A stretch of DNA of 64,000 nucleotides, taken from the NCBI GenBank assembly GCA_024234855.1, contig JACKNN010000002.1:62001-126000 (forward strand), in the 5' to 3' direction. Each line of letters begins with the position of its first letter. Positions within the stretch are counted from its first letter, which is position 1. This document shows positions 37,726-45,416 of the stretch, piece after piece. The stretch is from Pseudomonadales bacterium (GTDB lineage Bacteria; Pseudomonadota; Gammaproteobacteria; Pseudomonadales; Halieaceae). A program made the position numbers and the translations under genes. The notes below the pieces were generated by a model. That model did no database searches. It was not told the origin of the DNA and saw nothing but the letters and a program-made list of their open reading frames with translations.

Positions 37726-38667
37726 TCAGTGACCTCCGCTGCTGGCGGCGATATCGGCGACGCTCTGCTGGTAGTGATTGTCCAGGTAGTGGCGGGCGAT
37801 CTCCCGGCCTGTGGTCACCCACACATCACTGTGCCCGGTGATATATTCCAGCGCCTCCTCGAAGGCCCGCAGCCGGTGCGGGCAGCTGACCTGGTAATTG
37901 TGGGTGGGAATGCACATCACCGTGCCCGAGGTCGCTCCCTCCTGGTACAGCCGGTCAAAGTTGTCCCTGAGCATCTGGCCGTAGCGCCGCGGTTCGATTT
38001 TGTTGACCACGTAGGCGATGGTGTCGTTCATCTCCAGTGAATAGGGAATCGAAACGAAAGGCTTGCCGCTGCGGGTGTGGATGGGCGTGGGCTGGTCGTC
38101 GTGGAACAGGTCGCAGGTGTAGAAGCCGGCGTCCGGGCCCGCCAGCGCTGTGCCGACCTCGGCAAACAGGTCCAGGGTGAGTTCGGAATGCGACAGGGCG
38201 GGCGCGAGGTAGCCCGCGCAGTGCTGGCCGGTGTGGCGGTGAATGCTCTGCATGGAGTCCAGGATCATGTCCCGTTCCTGCTCGGGTGACATGCCGTAGG
38301 TGTAGCGGGTGTTGTAAATGCCGTGGCTGAAAAACTCCCAGTCCCGCTGTGCGCACTGCGCTATGATTTCGGGGTGGTGGTCGCACAGGGCGGTGGACAG
38401 CGAGATGGAGCCCCGTATCCCGTATTTGTCCAGCACCGCCATCTGCCGGGCGTGGCCCACCCTGTTGCCGTAATCCCGGATGCTGTAGCCCGGGATGGCG
38501 GGATAGGGCTGGGGCCAGGCCTTGCGGTGGGGATTGGCCGGCGGGTCCAGTTCGTAGAATTCGATATTGGGGGCGACCCAGAAGGCGAGCCGGGCGCCGC
38601 CCGGCCAGCTGATTTTCGGCCTGTTGTCGTAGGGCCAGTAATCGTAAAAGCCGGGATCCTCCTTCAC
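37726..38667 (-). CDS. PuuE-type polysaccharide-deacetylase-fold hydrolase, copy 2
   Basis: 313 residues from GTG 38667, whose GTGA overlaps the isochorismatase stop; a GTG at 38685 is the alternative. It shares with copy 1 the WPGGARLAFWVAPNIE opening, SIRDYGNRVGH and FFSHGIYN in the middle, and later a THNYQ segment. Strong but not close similarity to copy 1 suggests two subunits or two ring substrates. It is in one operon with copy 1 and the amidase. Confidence 0.75.
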   Translation of the reverse strand: MKEDPGFYDYWPYDNRPKISWPGGARLAFWVAPNIEFYELDPPANPHRKAWPQPYPAIPGYSIRDYGNRVGHARQMAVLDKYGIRGSISLSTALCDHHPEIIAQCAQRDWEFFSHGIYNTRYTYGMSPEQERDMILDSMQSIHRHTGQHCAGYLAPALSHSELTLDLFAEVGTALAGPDAGFYTCDLFHDDQPTPIHTRSGKPFVSIPYSLEMNDTIAYVVNKIEPRRYGQMLRDNFDRLYQEGATSGTVMCIPTHNYQVSCPHRLRAFEEALEYITGHSDVWVTTGREIARHYLDNHYQQSVADIAASSGGH

Positions 38668-39329
38668 GCCTGCCGCTCCAGCCACTCACTCACTTCCCGC
38701 ACCGGCACCACGTCGGCGTACTTGAGGGCGAGGTCGGTCAGGTTGGCGAAGTGGTAGCTCTCGTGCTTGTCGGCCACACATTCCTCCGGCACGATGGTGC
38801 GATAGCCGCGCGACAGGCTGTCAACCGCCGTGGCGCGGATACAGCCCGAGGTGGAGCCGCCGGTCAGGATCACCGTATCGACCCTGTGCCATACCAGCAG
38901 CGACTGCAGCTGGGTCTCGAAAAACGCCGAGGGCATTTTTTTCAGGTAGATCACGTCCTGCACGCGGTCGATGTGCAGGCGCTCGTCAAATTCGCTGCGC
39001 TCGGAGCCGAACTTGATATTCTGCAGCGAGTCGGGCGTATCGGTGCGGGTGCCCCAGATGCCGGCGTCCTCGCCTGATGCCATGTAGGCGACGTGGGTCC
39101 ACACCACCGGCCAGCGCAGCGCGCGAAAGCCGGCGGCCAGCAGGTTGATGTACTCGAGCTGGCGCGGGTCGGTCTCGTAGGCAGTGGCAAACAGATCGGT
39201 GCGGGTATAGGCTTTCTGCGGGTCTATATTGACCAGCACCGCCTTGTTGCCAAAGCCAAAACGCTTGCGGGCGGGGTTGTTCTTAACTTCCTGGTATATC
39301 TCCCGGGCGGTCTTGGTGCTGGTCTCCAT
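38664..39329 (-). CDS. Isochorismatase-family amidohydrolase, copy 1
   Basis: 221 residues. The Cys-hydrolase triad is D36 (NIDPQKAY), K130 or K131 (YLKKMPSAFF) and C163 (TSGCIRATAVD). The GGSTSGCIRATAVDSL signature is that of N-carbamoylsarcosine amidase and maleamate amidohydrolase. It would hydrolyse a half-amide such as one released by the imide hydrolases that follow it. Operator F lies upstream of the ATG at 39329. Confidence 0.85.
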   Translation of the reverse strand: METSTKTAREIYQEVKNNPARKRFGFGNKAVLVNIDPQKAYTRTDLFATAYETDPRQLEYINLLAAGFRALRWPVVWTHVAYMASGEDAGIWGTRTDTPDSLQNIKFGSERSEFDERLHIDRVQDVIYLKKMPSAFFETQLQSLLVWHRVDTVILTGGSTSGCIRATAVDSLSRGYRTIVPEECVADKHESYHFANLTDLALKYADVVPVREVSEWLERQA

Positions 39330-39383
39330 GTCGTGTCTCCGGTCTGTTGTCGATGAGCATGCCCGGGGGCTTGTCGAAGGTTA

Positions 39384-39405
39384 AAAGATATATAATTATG
39401 TCATT
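39384..39405 (-). promoter_or_regulatory. Predicted GntR-type operator, site F
   Basis: On the minus strand the halves are AATGACATA and TATATCTTT around ATTA. It lies in the divergent gap between the isochorismatase operon (start 39329) and the GST-like gene (start about 39492). Confidence 0.55.
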
Positions 39406-39491
39406 ATAGTATAGTGCGGGTTCACAGTCCCCACAGCCGTGGCGATGAATCTGTTATTCGAGCGATTTTCCGGACCAGCGAGGCAGTGCCC

Positions 39492-40136
39492 TTGAAACTC
39501 TACAGTCTTGACCACTCCCCCTACGCCACCCGCGTGCGCATGCAGATCATTAAGAAAGAGCTGGATATTGCTGTCGTGCCGCCGCCGGCTCCCCTGGCCA
39601 CACCCCAGTTCATGGCGCGTTTTCCAATGGGCAAAATTCCGGTGCTGGAGTTGGATGACGGCAGCCAGTTGCCGGATTCGTGGGTGATCATGGAATACCT
39701 GGAGGATGTCGTGCCGGCCATTTCCCTGCGACCGGAGGGGGCCAGGGCCAATGCCCATATGCAACTGCTGGCGCGCTATGCCGACACCTACCTCGGCCCC
39801 GGCGCGCTGTTTCCGCTGTTCTCCCGGGTGCGGGCGCCAGGTGGTACAAAGGATGCGGGTGAGGCCCTGGCGGCACTGGACGACGAGTTGGGCCGCTTGC
39901 AGCGTCTGCTGGACATGCTGCCGGATTTTCACCAGCGCAGGCTGCACCTGGGCGATATTGCACTGGCGCCCTGTCTCGATTACGTGCTGTTGCTGGCGCC
40001 GATGTTCGGTCGGGACAAACCACTGGGGGAGTATCCGCTGGTCGGCGCTTGGTGGGACTGGGTGATTGCGGATGACGCCGTCGCGGCGGGGTCAGCCCAG
40101 ATGCGCAAGGCGGTAAAAGGGTTTTTCGGTAGTTGA
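39492..40136 (+). CDS. Glutathione S-transferase-like protein
   Basis: 214 residues from TTG 39492, the family's normal length; a GTG at 39414 in the same frame would overrun operator F by only a few bases and adds residues the family lacks. The thioredoxin-like N-terminus is KLYSLDHSPYATRVRM, followed by KIPVLELDDGSQLPDSWVIMEYLE (cis-Pro and glutathione-binding DS pair) and an all-helical C-terminus. It may be a glutathione-dependent isomerase or conjugating enzyme. It is convergent with the Crp/FNR gene. Confidence 0.78.
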   Translation: MKLYSLDHSPYATRVRMQIIKKELDIAVVPPPAPLATPQFMARFPMGKIPVLELDDGSQLPDSWVIMEYLEDVVPAISLRPEGARANAHMQLLARYADTYLGPGALFPLFSRVRAPGGTKDAGEALAALDDELGRLQRLLDMLPDFHQRRLHLGDIALAPCLDYVLLLAPMFGRDKPLGEYPLVGAWWDWVIADDAVAAGSAQMRKAVKGFFGS

Positions 40137-40158
40137 TCCAGGCCCCCCGGCGGCCCGG

Positions 40159-40842
40159 TCAGTCGGCCAGCGCCAACTCGTTCATGGTTGCGCGGTCGAG
40201 GATTTCGACGGTGTGCGCCGAGTGGATATTGATGATTCCCTCGCGCTTGAGCTTGCCGAAGGCCCTGCTCACCGTCTCTATGGTGAGCCCCAGGTAGTCG
40301 GCGATATCCTGGCGCGTCATGGCCAGTTCAAGCCGGTGGGCGCTGGCGCTGGGCTGCCAGCTGGACAGCTGTTTCAGCAGGAAGCACACCCGTTCATGTG
40401 CTTTTTTCTGGCCCAGGGCAAACACCTGGTCCAGGGTGTGGGCCAGGATATTGCCGCTGATGCTGCGCACGTTGTCCTTCAGCTGCGGCACCTCGTCCTG
40501 CAGGGCGATAAAGGGCTTGAGCGGGATGTCCCGCACGAGGGACGGCCGCAGCGCCGAGACGGTAAATTCGTAGTGTTCCCGGTAGTTGATGCCGATCAGG
40601 TTGCCGGGATGCATGAACGCCATGACCTGGCGGCGGCCCGTCGAGGAGGAGCGTTCCATCATCATCATGCCCTCCTCCAGCATATGTACCGATCGCGCCG
40701 GGGTGTGCTGGTGGAACAGGTAGGCGCCGGCCTCCACTCGCCTGCGCGTGACCAGGCTGTCGAGCCGGGCACGCTCGTTGGCGGAAAGACCGGAGTAGAT
40801 GGTCAGCCTGGGGTCGACATCCTGGTTTCGCTCGGGGCTCAA
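40159..40842 (-). CDS. Crp/FNR-family transcription regulator without Fe-S cysteines
   Basis: 227 residues from TTG 40842; longer frames read the antisense of the next gene. It has an N-terminal cyclic-nucleotide-like barrel (about 15-120), a dimer helix and a C-terminal HTH TRQDIADYLGL with recognition helix TIETVSRAFGKL. E189, S192 and R193 match the FNR residues that read TTGA half-sites. Only one Cys (153) is present, so it cannot hold an FNR-type [4Fe-4S] cluster; a DNR/NNR- or FixK-like sensor is more likely. FNR-type boxes are found before several nearby genes. Confidence 0.82.
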   Translation of the reverse strand: MSPERNQDVDPRLTIYSGLSANERARLDSLVTRRRVEAGAYLFHQHTPARSVHMLEEGMMMMERSSSTGRRQVMAFMHPGNLIGINYREHYEFTVSALRPSLVRDIPLKPFIALQDEVPQLKDNVRSISGNILAHTLDQVFALGQKKAHERVCFLLKQLSSWQPSASAHRLELAMTRQDIADYLGLTIETVSRAFGKLKREGIINIHSAHTVEILDRATMNELALAD

Positions 40843-40946
40843 TACCGTTTCTCGCGCGGGGGTATGCCCGGCATGGTAATGATTCCGGGGCCCGGTGGCC
40901 AGCCCTCTCGGCCCGCTGCTGTCCCCGACCCGGGGGCCCCGCGCGC

Positions 40947-41918
40947 TCAGTCGATATAGTGGGCGGCGAGCACGTTCTCGCCCGGCTCGAAACGCAGGAC
41001 GCCAAAGGTGGTGTACTGCTCCTTCTGGGATTTGAGGAACTGCCATACGCAGACCATGGTGTAGTCCTCGTCCACCACGGTTTCCCTGGACCACATCTTG
41101 AAGGCCTGGCCGAACACGTGGCGAATGGCATACAGGTAGCGGCCGTAGGATTTGCCGTTGCCGTGCAGGTCCGGGCCGTGGAACTGCTGGCTGCCGCCGT
41201 TGCGGGTGCGCAGCGCGGTCCAGCGGGCGCTGATCACACCCTCGATCTCGATAGTCTGCTCGGAGTGCAGCAGGTTGATCGGCCGGTGACTGACGGTGAC
41301 CTGGTTGGTGCCGACAAATTCCTGTCGGTCGTTGTAGACTTCGAACTCGCCGCGAAATACGCCCGCGTGCTTCACCGGCAGGTTGAACGGCTTCTTGCCG
41401 TCGCGTTTTTCTTTGTCGATGAAGCGCGCCACCATTTCCTGCGTGGCCGGATTGCTGTCGTGGTCCTGGGTGACCACGTACAGGCCGTTGAACACGCCGA
41501 CCAGGGTATCCGCCTCAAACAGCTGTGAGGAGTAGACCTGCAGCCCCAACTCCGGCACCACGTGATTGACGGTGCGCAGGTTGACGTTCCAGCCGGGGGA
41601 GTAGTAGTTGGAGTCCACCAGCAGGCCGTAGGGCCGGCCGGAGCCGACAAAGTCCGGGCCCGTGTAGATCCGGTCCTGGTCGGAGTCGATCACCCCGAAC
41701 TCCATGCGTGAGCCGATCTCGAAGCGGTCCATAAGTGGTCCGGTGGCGTCGAAGCGGGTGTCCATCCAGTAGGTGGTACGCCCGTCCTTGAATTCGCTGG
41801 CACGGCTGACCTTGTTGGTGCCCACGTGGGTACCGTCGTGTTCAAACAGGGAGGGGCAGCCGTGCCATTCGCCGTTGATGGCCTGCTGCCAGTTGCTGGG
41901 TTTCTTGTCGTCGGCCAT
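40947..41918 (-). CDS. Conserved protein with two similar beta-barrel halves
   Basis: 323 residues, no signal peptide. The two halves start alike: WHGCPSLFEHDGTHVGTNKV near residue 18 and FRGEFEVYNDRQEFVGTNQV near 200, an internal duplication of a lipocalin/calycin-like (DUF3598-like) pattern. AAGGAA precedes the ATG. It is transcribed just ahead of the Crp/FNR gene. A lipophilic-ligand or tetrapyrrole-binding role would fit the neighbourhood, but no function is established. Confidence 0.55.
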   Translation of the reverse strand: MADDKKPSNWQQAINGEWHGCPSLFEHDGTHVGTNKVSRASEFKDGRTTYWMDTRFDATGPLMDRFEIGSRMEFGVIDSDQDRIYTGPDFVGSGRPYGLLVDSNYYSPGWNVNLRTVNHVVPELGLQVYSSQLFEADTLVGVFNGLYVVTQDHDSNPATQEMVARFIDKEKRDGKKPFNLPVKHAGVFRGEFEVYNDRQEFVGTNQVTVSHRPINLLHSEQTIEIEGVISARWTALRTRNGGSQQFHGPDLHGNGKSYGRYLYAIRHVFGQAFKMWSRETVVDEDYTMVCVWQFLKSQKEQYTTFGVLRFEPGENVLAAHYID

Positions 41919-42046
41919 GCGTGGGTTCCTTGGTATTTTTGCTGGCGCTATCCTGAATGGGCGCCGCGCTCGCCGGCCACCGTGCCAACAGGCCGCGAGT
42001 GGTCAACGCCGGGCGGCAATGGTCTAACGATACCCTCGCCGGGTCT

Positions 42047-42060
42047 TTGCGTTTTGTCAA
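42047..42060. promoter_or_regulatory. Possible FNR-type box
   Basis: TTGCG-TTTT-GTCAA, one mismatch from TTGA-N6-TCAA. It is 129 bases upstream of the ATG at 41918 in the 159-base gap before the duplicated-barrel gene. Weakest of the five boxes. Confidence 0.35.
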
Positions 42061-42077
42061 ATCCCGCCGCGCGCCTG

Positions 42078-43100
42078 TCAGCGGCGGGCACCGCGCGCGA
42101 TCAGCTCATGGCCTGCCAGCAGGGTGGTCTCCAGCCGTGAGCGGGCGCTTTCGTCGCCGCACAGGGTGGCCGCGACAAAGTCGCGTACCAGCTCTGCCAG
42201 CAGCCCGCGCAGTTGCTCATCGGGCCGGTTGGTGGGCAGGTCGATAAAGGGGCGCCCGGTGGTGTCGTCCCGGGGCCAGGCCAGGGAGAAATGGTTGGCG
42301 CCATCGATAATCGCGAGGTAGCTGTCACCCCGGTCACAGTTCAGCCCCCGGTCGAAGGTCAGTTCTACTTTGGCGGTGGCGGAGCCCTCCCTGTCCTGCC
42401 CGTAGCGCCCGGCGCTGTGGGCGATGCAGCCGTCGCGGCTGCCGCCCATAATCAGCAGGGGAACCCGGGCGGGCACGTTGAACAGGCTGTCCGGCGGATA
42501 GCCCAGGGCGGTGGCGGCACCGGCATGGGCGCCGTAACTGAAGGCGGCGGCGATACCGGGGAACCAGTCGGGCCTGGCATTGAGGATCGCCACCGTGCCG
42601 CCGGCGGAATGTCCGCCCAGGACAACGCGCTCCAGGTCCAGCAGTCCGGCCAGCAGGCCCTGGCGGTTGAGCAGCGCCAACTCCTGCAGGATGGGGGCCA
42701 GCGCCGTGGCCGAGGGCGATTGGCCGTAGTTGGCGGGGGCCAGCGCGGCCATGCTGAGCCCCGGCGTCAGACTGATATAGCCCGGCATCTCCTCGGCAAC
42801 CAGGGTGTAGGTAACCGTGATGACACCGCCGGCCGCCAACCCGCGGGCCAGCCAGCCGTAACTCTCCGGGCCCACATTGATGCCCGGCAGGATGATGGCC
42901 ACCGGAAAGGGCGCGCCCTCTGTCGCGGCGGGTATTACGCCGCTGTTGCGCTCCTCGTCGCTGCCGCCAGGCGCGCAGGGATAGTAGATTTTCAGGCTGG
43001 CCCGGTCGTAGGGCGCGGCGCAGCCCGGGATGCTGATGGCGCGATAAAACGCCCTGACTGGCATCGGGCTGGCATCCGGGGTGTGGGTAGGTGAGTTCAT
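42078..43100 (-). CDS. Alpha/beta hydrolase, chlorophyllase/dienelactone-hydrolase-like
   Basis: 340 residues, no signal peptide. Core features in order: FPVAIILPGINVGPESY (oxyanion region), VITVTYTLV strand, nucleophile elbow GGHSAGG (plant chlorophyllase has GHSRGG), MGGSRDGC with the acid, and DGANHFS with the catalytic His. It is divergent from the Rieske gene at 43218 with an FNR-type box between, beside the RCCR-like gene. De-esterification of chlorophyll or a methyl ester of a catabolite is a reasonable guess. The fold is common, so substrate confidence is low. Confidence 0.75.
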   Translation of the reverse strand: MNSPTHTPDASPMPVRAFYRAISIPGCAAPYDRASLKIYYPCAPGGSDEERNSGVIPAATEGAPFPVAIILPGINVGPESYGWLARGLAAGGVITVTYTLVAEEMPGYISLTPGLSMAALAPANYGQSPSATALAPILQELALLNRQGLLAGLLDLERVVLGGHSAGGTVAILNARPDWFPGIAAAFSYGAHAGAATALGYPPDSLFNVPARVPLLIMGGSRDGCIAHSAGRYGQDREGSATAKVELTFDRGLNCDRGDSYLAIIDGANHFSLAWPRDDTTGRPFIDLPTNRPDEQLRGLLAELVRDFVAATLCGDESARSRLETTLLAGHELIARGARR

Positions 43101-43133
43101 GTGGCCATCCTGCCATGTCTGTCGGCTAAAAAA

Positions 43134-43147
43134 TTGATTTTTATCAG
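43134..43147. promoter_or_regulatory. FNR-type box between chlorophyllase-like and Rieske genes
   Basis: TTGAT-TTTT-ATCAG, nine of ten positions of the FNR/Anr consensus TTGAT-N4-ATCAA. It lies in the 117-base divergent gap, 34 bases from the left gene start and 71 bases from the right one. Confidence 0.6.
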
Positions 43148-43217
43148 CACGATTCCCGTGCCGCGCAAGAATAATACCAGCGATTGTTGCAAGTGAATCA
43201 CCACAGGGGAAAGTCCA

Positions 43218-44363
43218 TTGTTAATCAATCTCTGGTATGTAGCCGAGTGGGCGGACAAGGTCGGCAAGGAGCCGGTGCGAACCAGGTTGCTGGGACAGCA
43301 GTTTGTGTTGTTTCGCGACGCGGCGGGTAAACCCCACTGCCTGTCTGATACCTGCCTGCACCGGGGGGGGTCGCTCAGCCAGGGTTGGGTGACGGACGGC
43401 AATGTCACCTGTCCCTACCACGGCTGGCAGTACAACGGCGAGGGCCGCTGCGTGGTGATCCCGTCCGAGCTGGAGGGCGGCAGGATCCCCGACAAGGCCA
43501 GGGTGGACAGTTACCCGACGGAAGAGCGCTACGGCATGATCTGGGTATTTTTAGGCGATGCCCCGGAAGCGGAGCGCTTTCCCATTCCGCCTTTCCCGGA
43601 GTACGACCAGCCCGAGTGGCGCGCGGTGAAGGCGGAATGGACCTGGCAGGCGGATGCGGGAAGGGTACTGGAAAATGGCATCGATATCGCCCACGCCTCA
43701 TTCGTGCACCCGATGTTCGGCTACCAGCACACGGCCCAGCGCAACAAGATTATCAAGCTGGACCGCCACGATGGCTGGGCCACGTCCACCAACGAGATGT
43801 ACCCGCCACAACTCAAGGGTGGCCTGCGCCGCTTTATCCGCAAGGACAAGGCCAAGACCTATGTACATCCCACCTTCTACCTGGCCGGCCACGTGGTGCG
43901 CATGCATATCGAGGCCAACCCGAAAATGCACATTGTGATGTTCGACGCCAATACCCCGGTGGATGAGCATACAACCAGGACTTTCGCCATCCAGACGCGC
44001 AATTTTTTCCGCTGGAAACTGTTTGACAAGGGCTCGCTGAAACGCCTGGAGAAAGTGCTGAAAGAAGATACCGCGATTGTCGAGCAGACCCGGCCCTTTT
44101 ACCTCGCTGAGAACCTGGAAAGCGAGGTGTCGGTGAAGTCGGATCGCTTCATGAGCACCTTTCGCAAAATGCGCCGCGACCTCATCGAACAGCGGGGCTG
44201 GTTAATCGATACCGACGAGGTGGAGAAATATCGCGGCAAGAAACTGTTTGCCATTCCGTCCCCCGCGCGCAAGGCGGCGCTGGCGGAGGGGGTGGAGCCA
44301 CTGCTGCCGCAGATACCGCTGAAACCGGCGGTGCGCGCCCTCGCCCTGGCCGAGCAGGACTGA
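43218..44363 (+). CDS. Rieske non-haem iron oxygenase (pheophorbide a oxygenase/VanA-type), copy 2
   Basis: 381 residues from TTG 43218 (GGGGAAAG upstream). Rieske ligands are C46, H48, C65 and H68; the mononuclear iron motif NGIDIAHASFVH gives D156, H159 and H164. It is well over half identical to copy 1 at 3586 through the N-terminal 60 residues. Its position between a chlorophyllase-like and an RCCR-like gene is the strongest hint that the family here acts on chlorin macrocycles. A ferredoxin partner must come from elsewhere in the genome. Confidence 0.87.
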   Translation: MLINLWYVAEWADKVGKEPVRTRLLGQQFVLFRDAAGKPHCLSDTCLHRGGSLSQGWVTDGNVTCPYHGWQYNGEGRCVVIPSELEGGRIPDKARVDSYPTEERYGMIWVFLGDAPEAERFPIPPFPEYDQPEWRAVKAEWTWQADAGRVLENGIDIAHASFVHPMFGYQHTAQRNKIIKLDRHDGWATSTNEMYPPQLKGGLRRFIRKDKAKTYVHPTFYLAGHVVRMHIEANPKMHIVMFDANTPVDEHTTRTFAIQTRNFFRWKLFDKGSLKRLEKVLKEDTAIVEQTRPFYLAENLESEVSVKSDRFMSTFRKMRRDLIEQRGWLIDTDEVEKYRGKKLFAIPSPARKAALAEGVEPLLPQIPLKPAVRALALAEQD

Positions 44364-44426
44364 CTCAAGTCCACGCCGCAGGCCGGGAGGGTGTCTCGAT
44401 TCCCTGGCCGGCCGGTCCGGGCTGCG

Positions 44427-45245
44427 TCAGTCGCCCGTGGGGCGGGGCAGGGTGCGGGCGCCGCCCCACAGCGTGGCGACCATGGCGGCGGCATTCTCTG
44501 GGCCGAACAGTTTGTCGCCCAGGTTGTTGGCCGGGTCGCGCAGGCAAATGTTTTTGCGGATCTGTTCGTCGCGGGCGGCAATGGCCGCTCGCTCCGCCAC
44601 CGGTGTCGGGGTCGCGGCGTCCACCCAGGCCAGCCAGCGGTCCAGCCTGGCAAAGGCTATTCCCCTGATTTTCTCGATGACCGCTTCGTCAGCGCTGGCG
44701 GTGTAGCCCACGGCGGTAGGCGTCATGGCCACCCGGGTATACAGGTCGCGACTGATAAACGGGTTGAAACGCTCGTCCGATTGCAGGTCGAGAAACTCCG
44801 CATTCACCTCGGTATAGTACCGGTCCACGTAGTCGATGTTGCACAGCAAATCGACCCTGGGTATGTAGTCCATGTACATGAACAGGTCGGGTACCGTGCC
44901 CAGGGCAAAGCCAAAGTTGGGCACCAGGTACTGGGGCCCCAGGCTGACGGTGATATGCATATTGGTGAAACTGGACTCCGGTGAACCGATATAGGAGTGA
45001 ACATACCAGTCAATTTCCGGGCCGCTGTAGGTGTGCAGTGAGCCCTCGGCGCCGGCATCGACACTGATGGAGCGGTAATCCTCAAAGCGTTTGCAGCAGG
45101 GGTCCAGGGTGAGCTCAAAACGCGCCTGAATCCTGTCGTTCATCGCCGCCAGGATTGCCCACAACCGGTTGAAAACCTCGCGGTTATTCACATTGGGGGA
45201 CTGCTCCACCAGGTCGATGATCGGGGTAAGAATGCGTTCGCTCAT
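44427..45245 (-). CDS. Red chlorophyll catabolite reductase (RCCR)-like protein
   Basis: 272 residues, close to mature plant RCCR. Landmarks align in order with plant RCCR as I remember it: VPNFGFALG (108-116), LFMYMDYIPRVDLL (121-134; plant LVLDLPPRKDLV), DYVDRYY (138-144; plant DYLKKYY), NPF..S..LY.R (161-171), TPTA (175-178; plant SPTA), and DPANNLGDKLFG (237-248; plant ..DLEFPRMFG). RCCR is a ferredoxin-dependent bilin reductase that reduces the opened chlorophyll macrocycle. The Glu of the plant PNFVFE motif is Ala113 here, so substrate or mechanism may differ. An FNR-type box lies 76 bases upstream. Confidence 0.7.
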   Translation of the reverse strand: MSERILTPIIDLVEQSPNVNNREVFNRLWAILAAMNDRIQARFELTLDPCCKRFEDYRSISVDAGAEGSLHTYSGPEIDWYVHSYIGSPESSFTNMHITVSLGPQYLVPNFGFALGTVPDLFMYMDYIPRVDLLCNIDYVDRYYTEVNAEFLDLQSDERFNPFISRDLYTRVAMTPTAVGYTASADEAVIEKIRGIAFARLDRWLAWVDAATPTPVAERAAIAARDEQIRKNICLRDPANNLGDKLFGPENAAAMVATLWGGARTLPRPTGD

Positions 45246-45320
45246 TGGGCTGTCCTGTGCTGTTTACGCGCCGGCCGGCGGCCTGTGCCGCGATTCTAGG
45301 CCAGCCGTGCCCGCCGCCGC

Positions 45321-45334
45321 TTGACTAAAGTCAA
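45321..45334. promoter_or_regulatory. Perfect FNR-type palindrome upstream of the RCCR-like gene
   Basis: TTGAC-TAAA-GTCAA, a perfect inverted repeat of the TTGA-N6-TCAA class, 76 bases upstream of the ATG at 45245. It is the best of the five boxes in the window. Confidence 0.65.
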
Positions 45335-45416
45335 TTTGGCGCGGGCTTCATCCTGTGCCATGCAGGCATCGACGGGTAGTCCGGTGTTGGTCGTCATCAG
45401 GCTGTACCCCCGGGGG

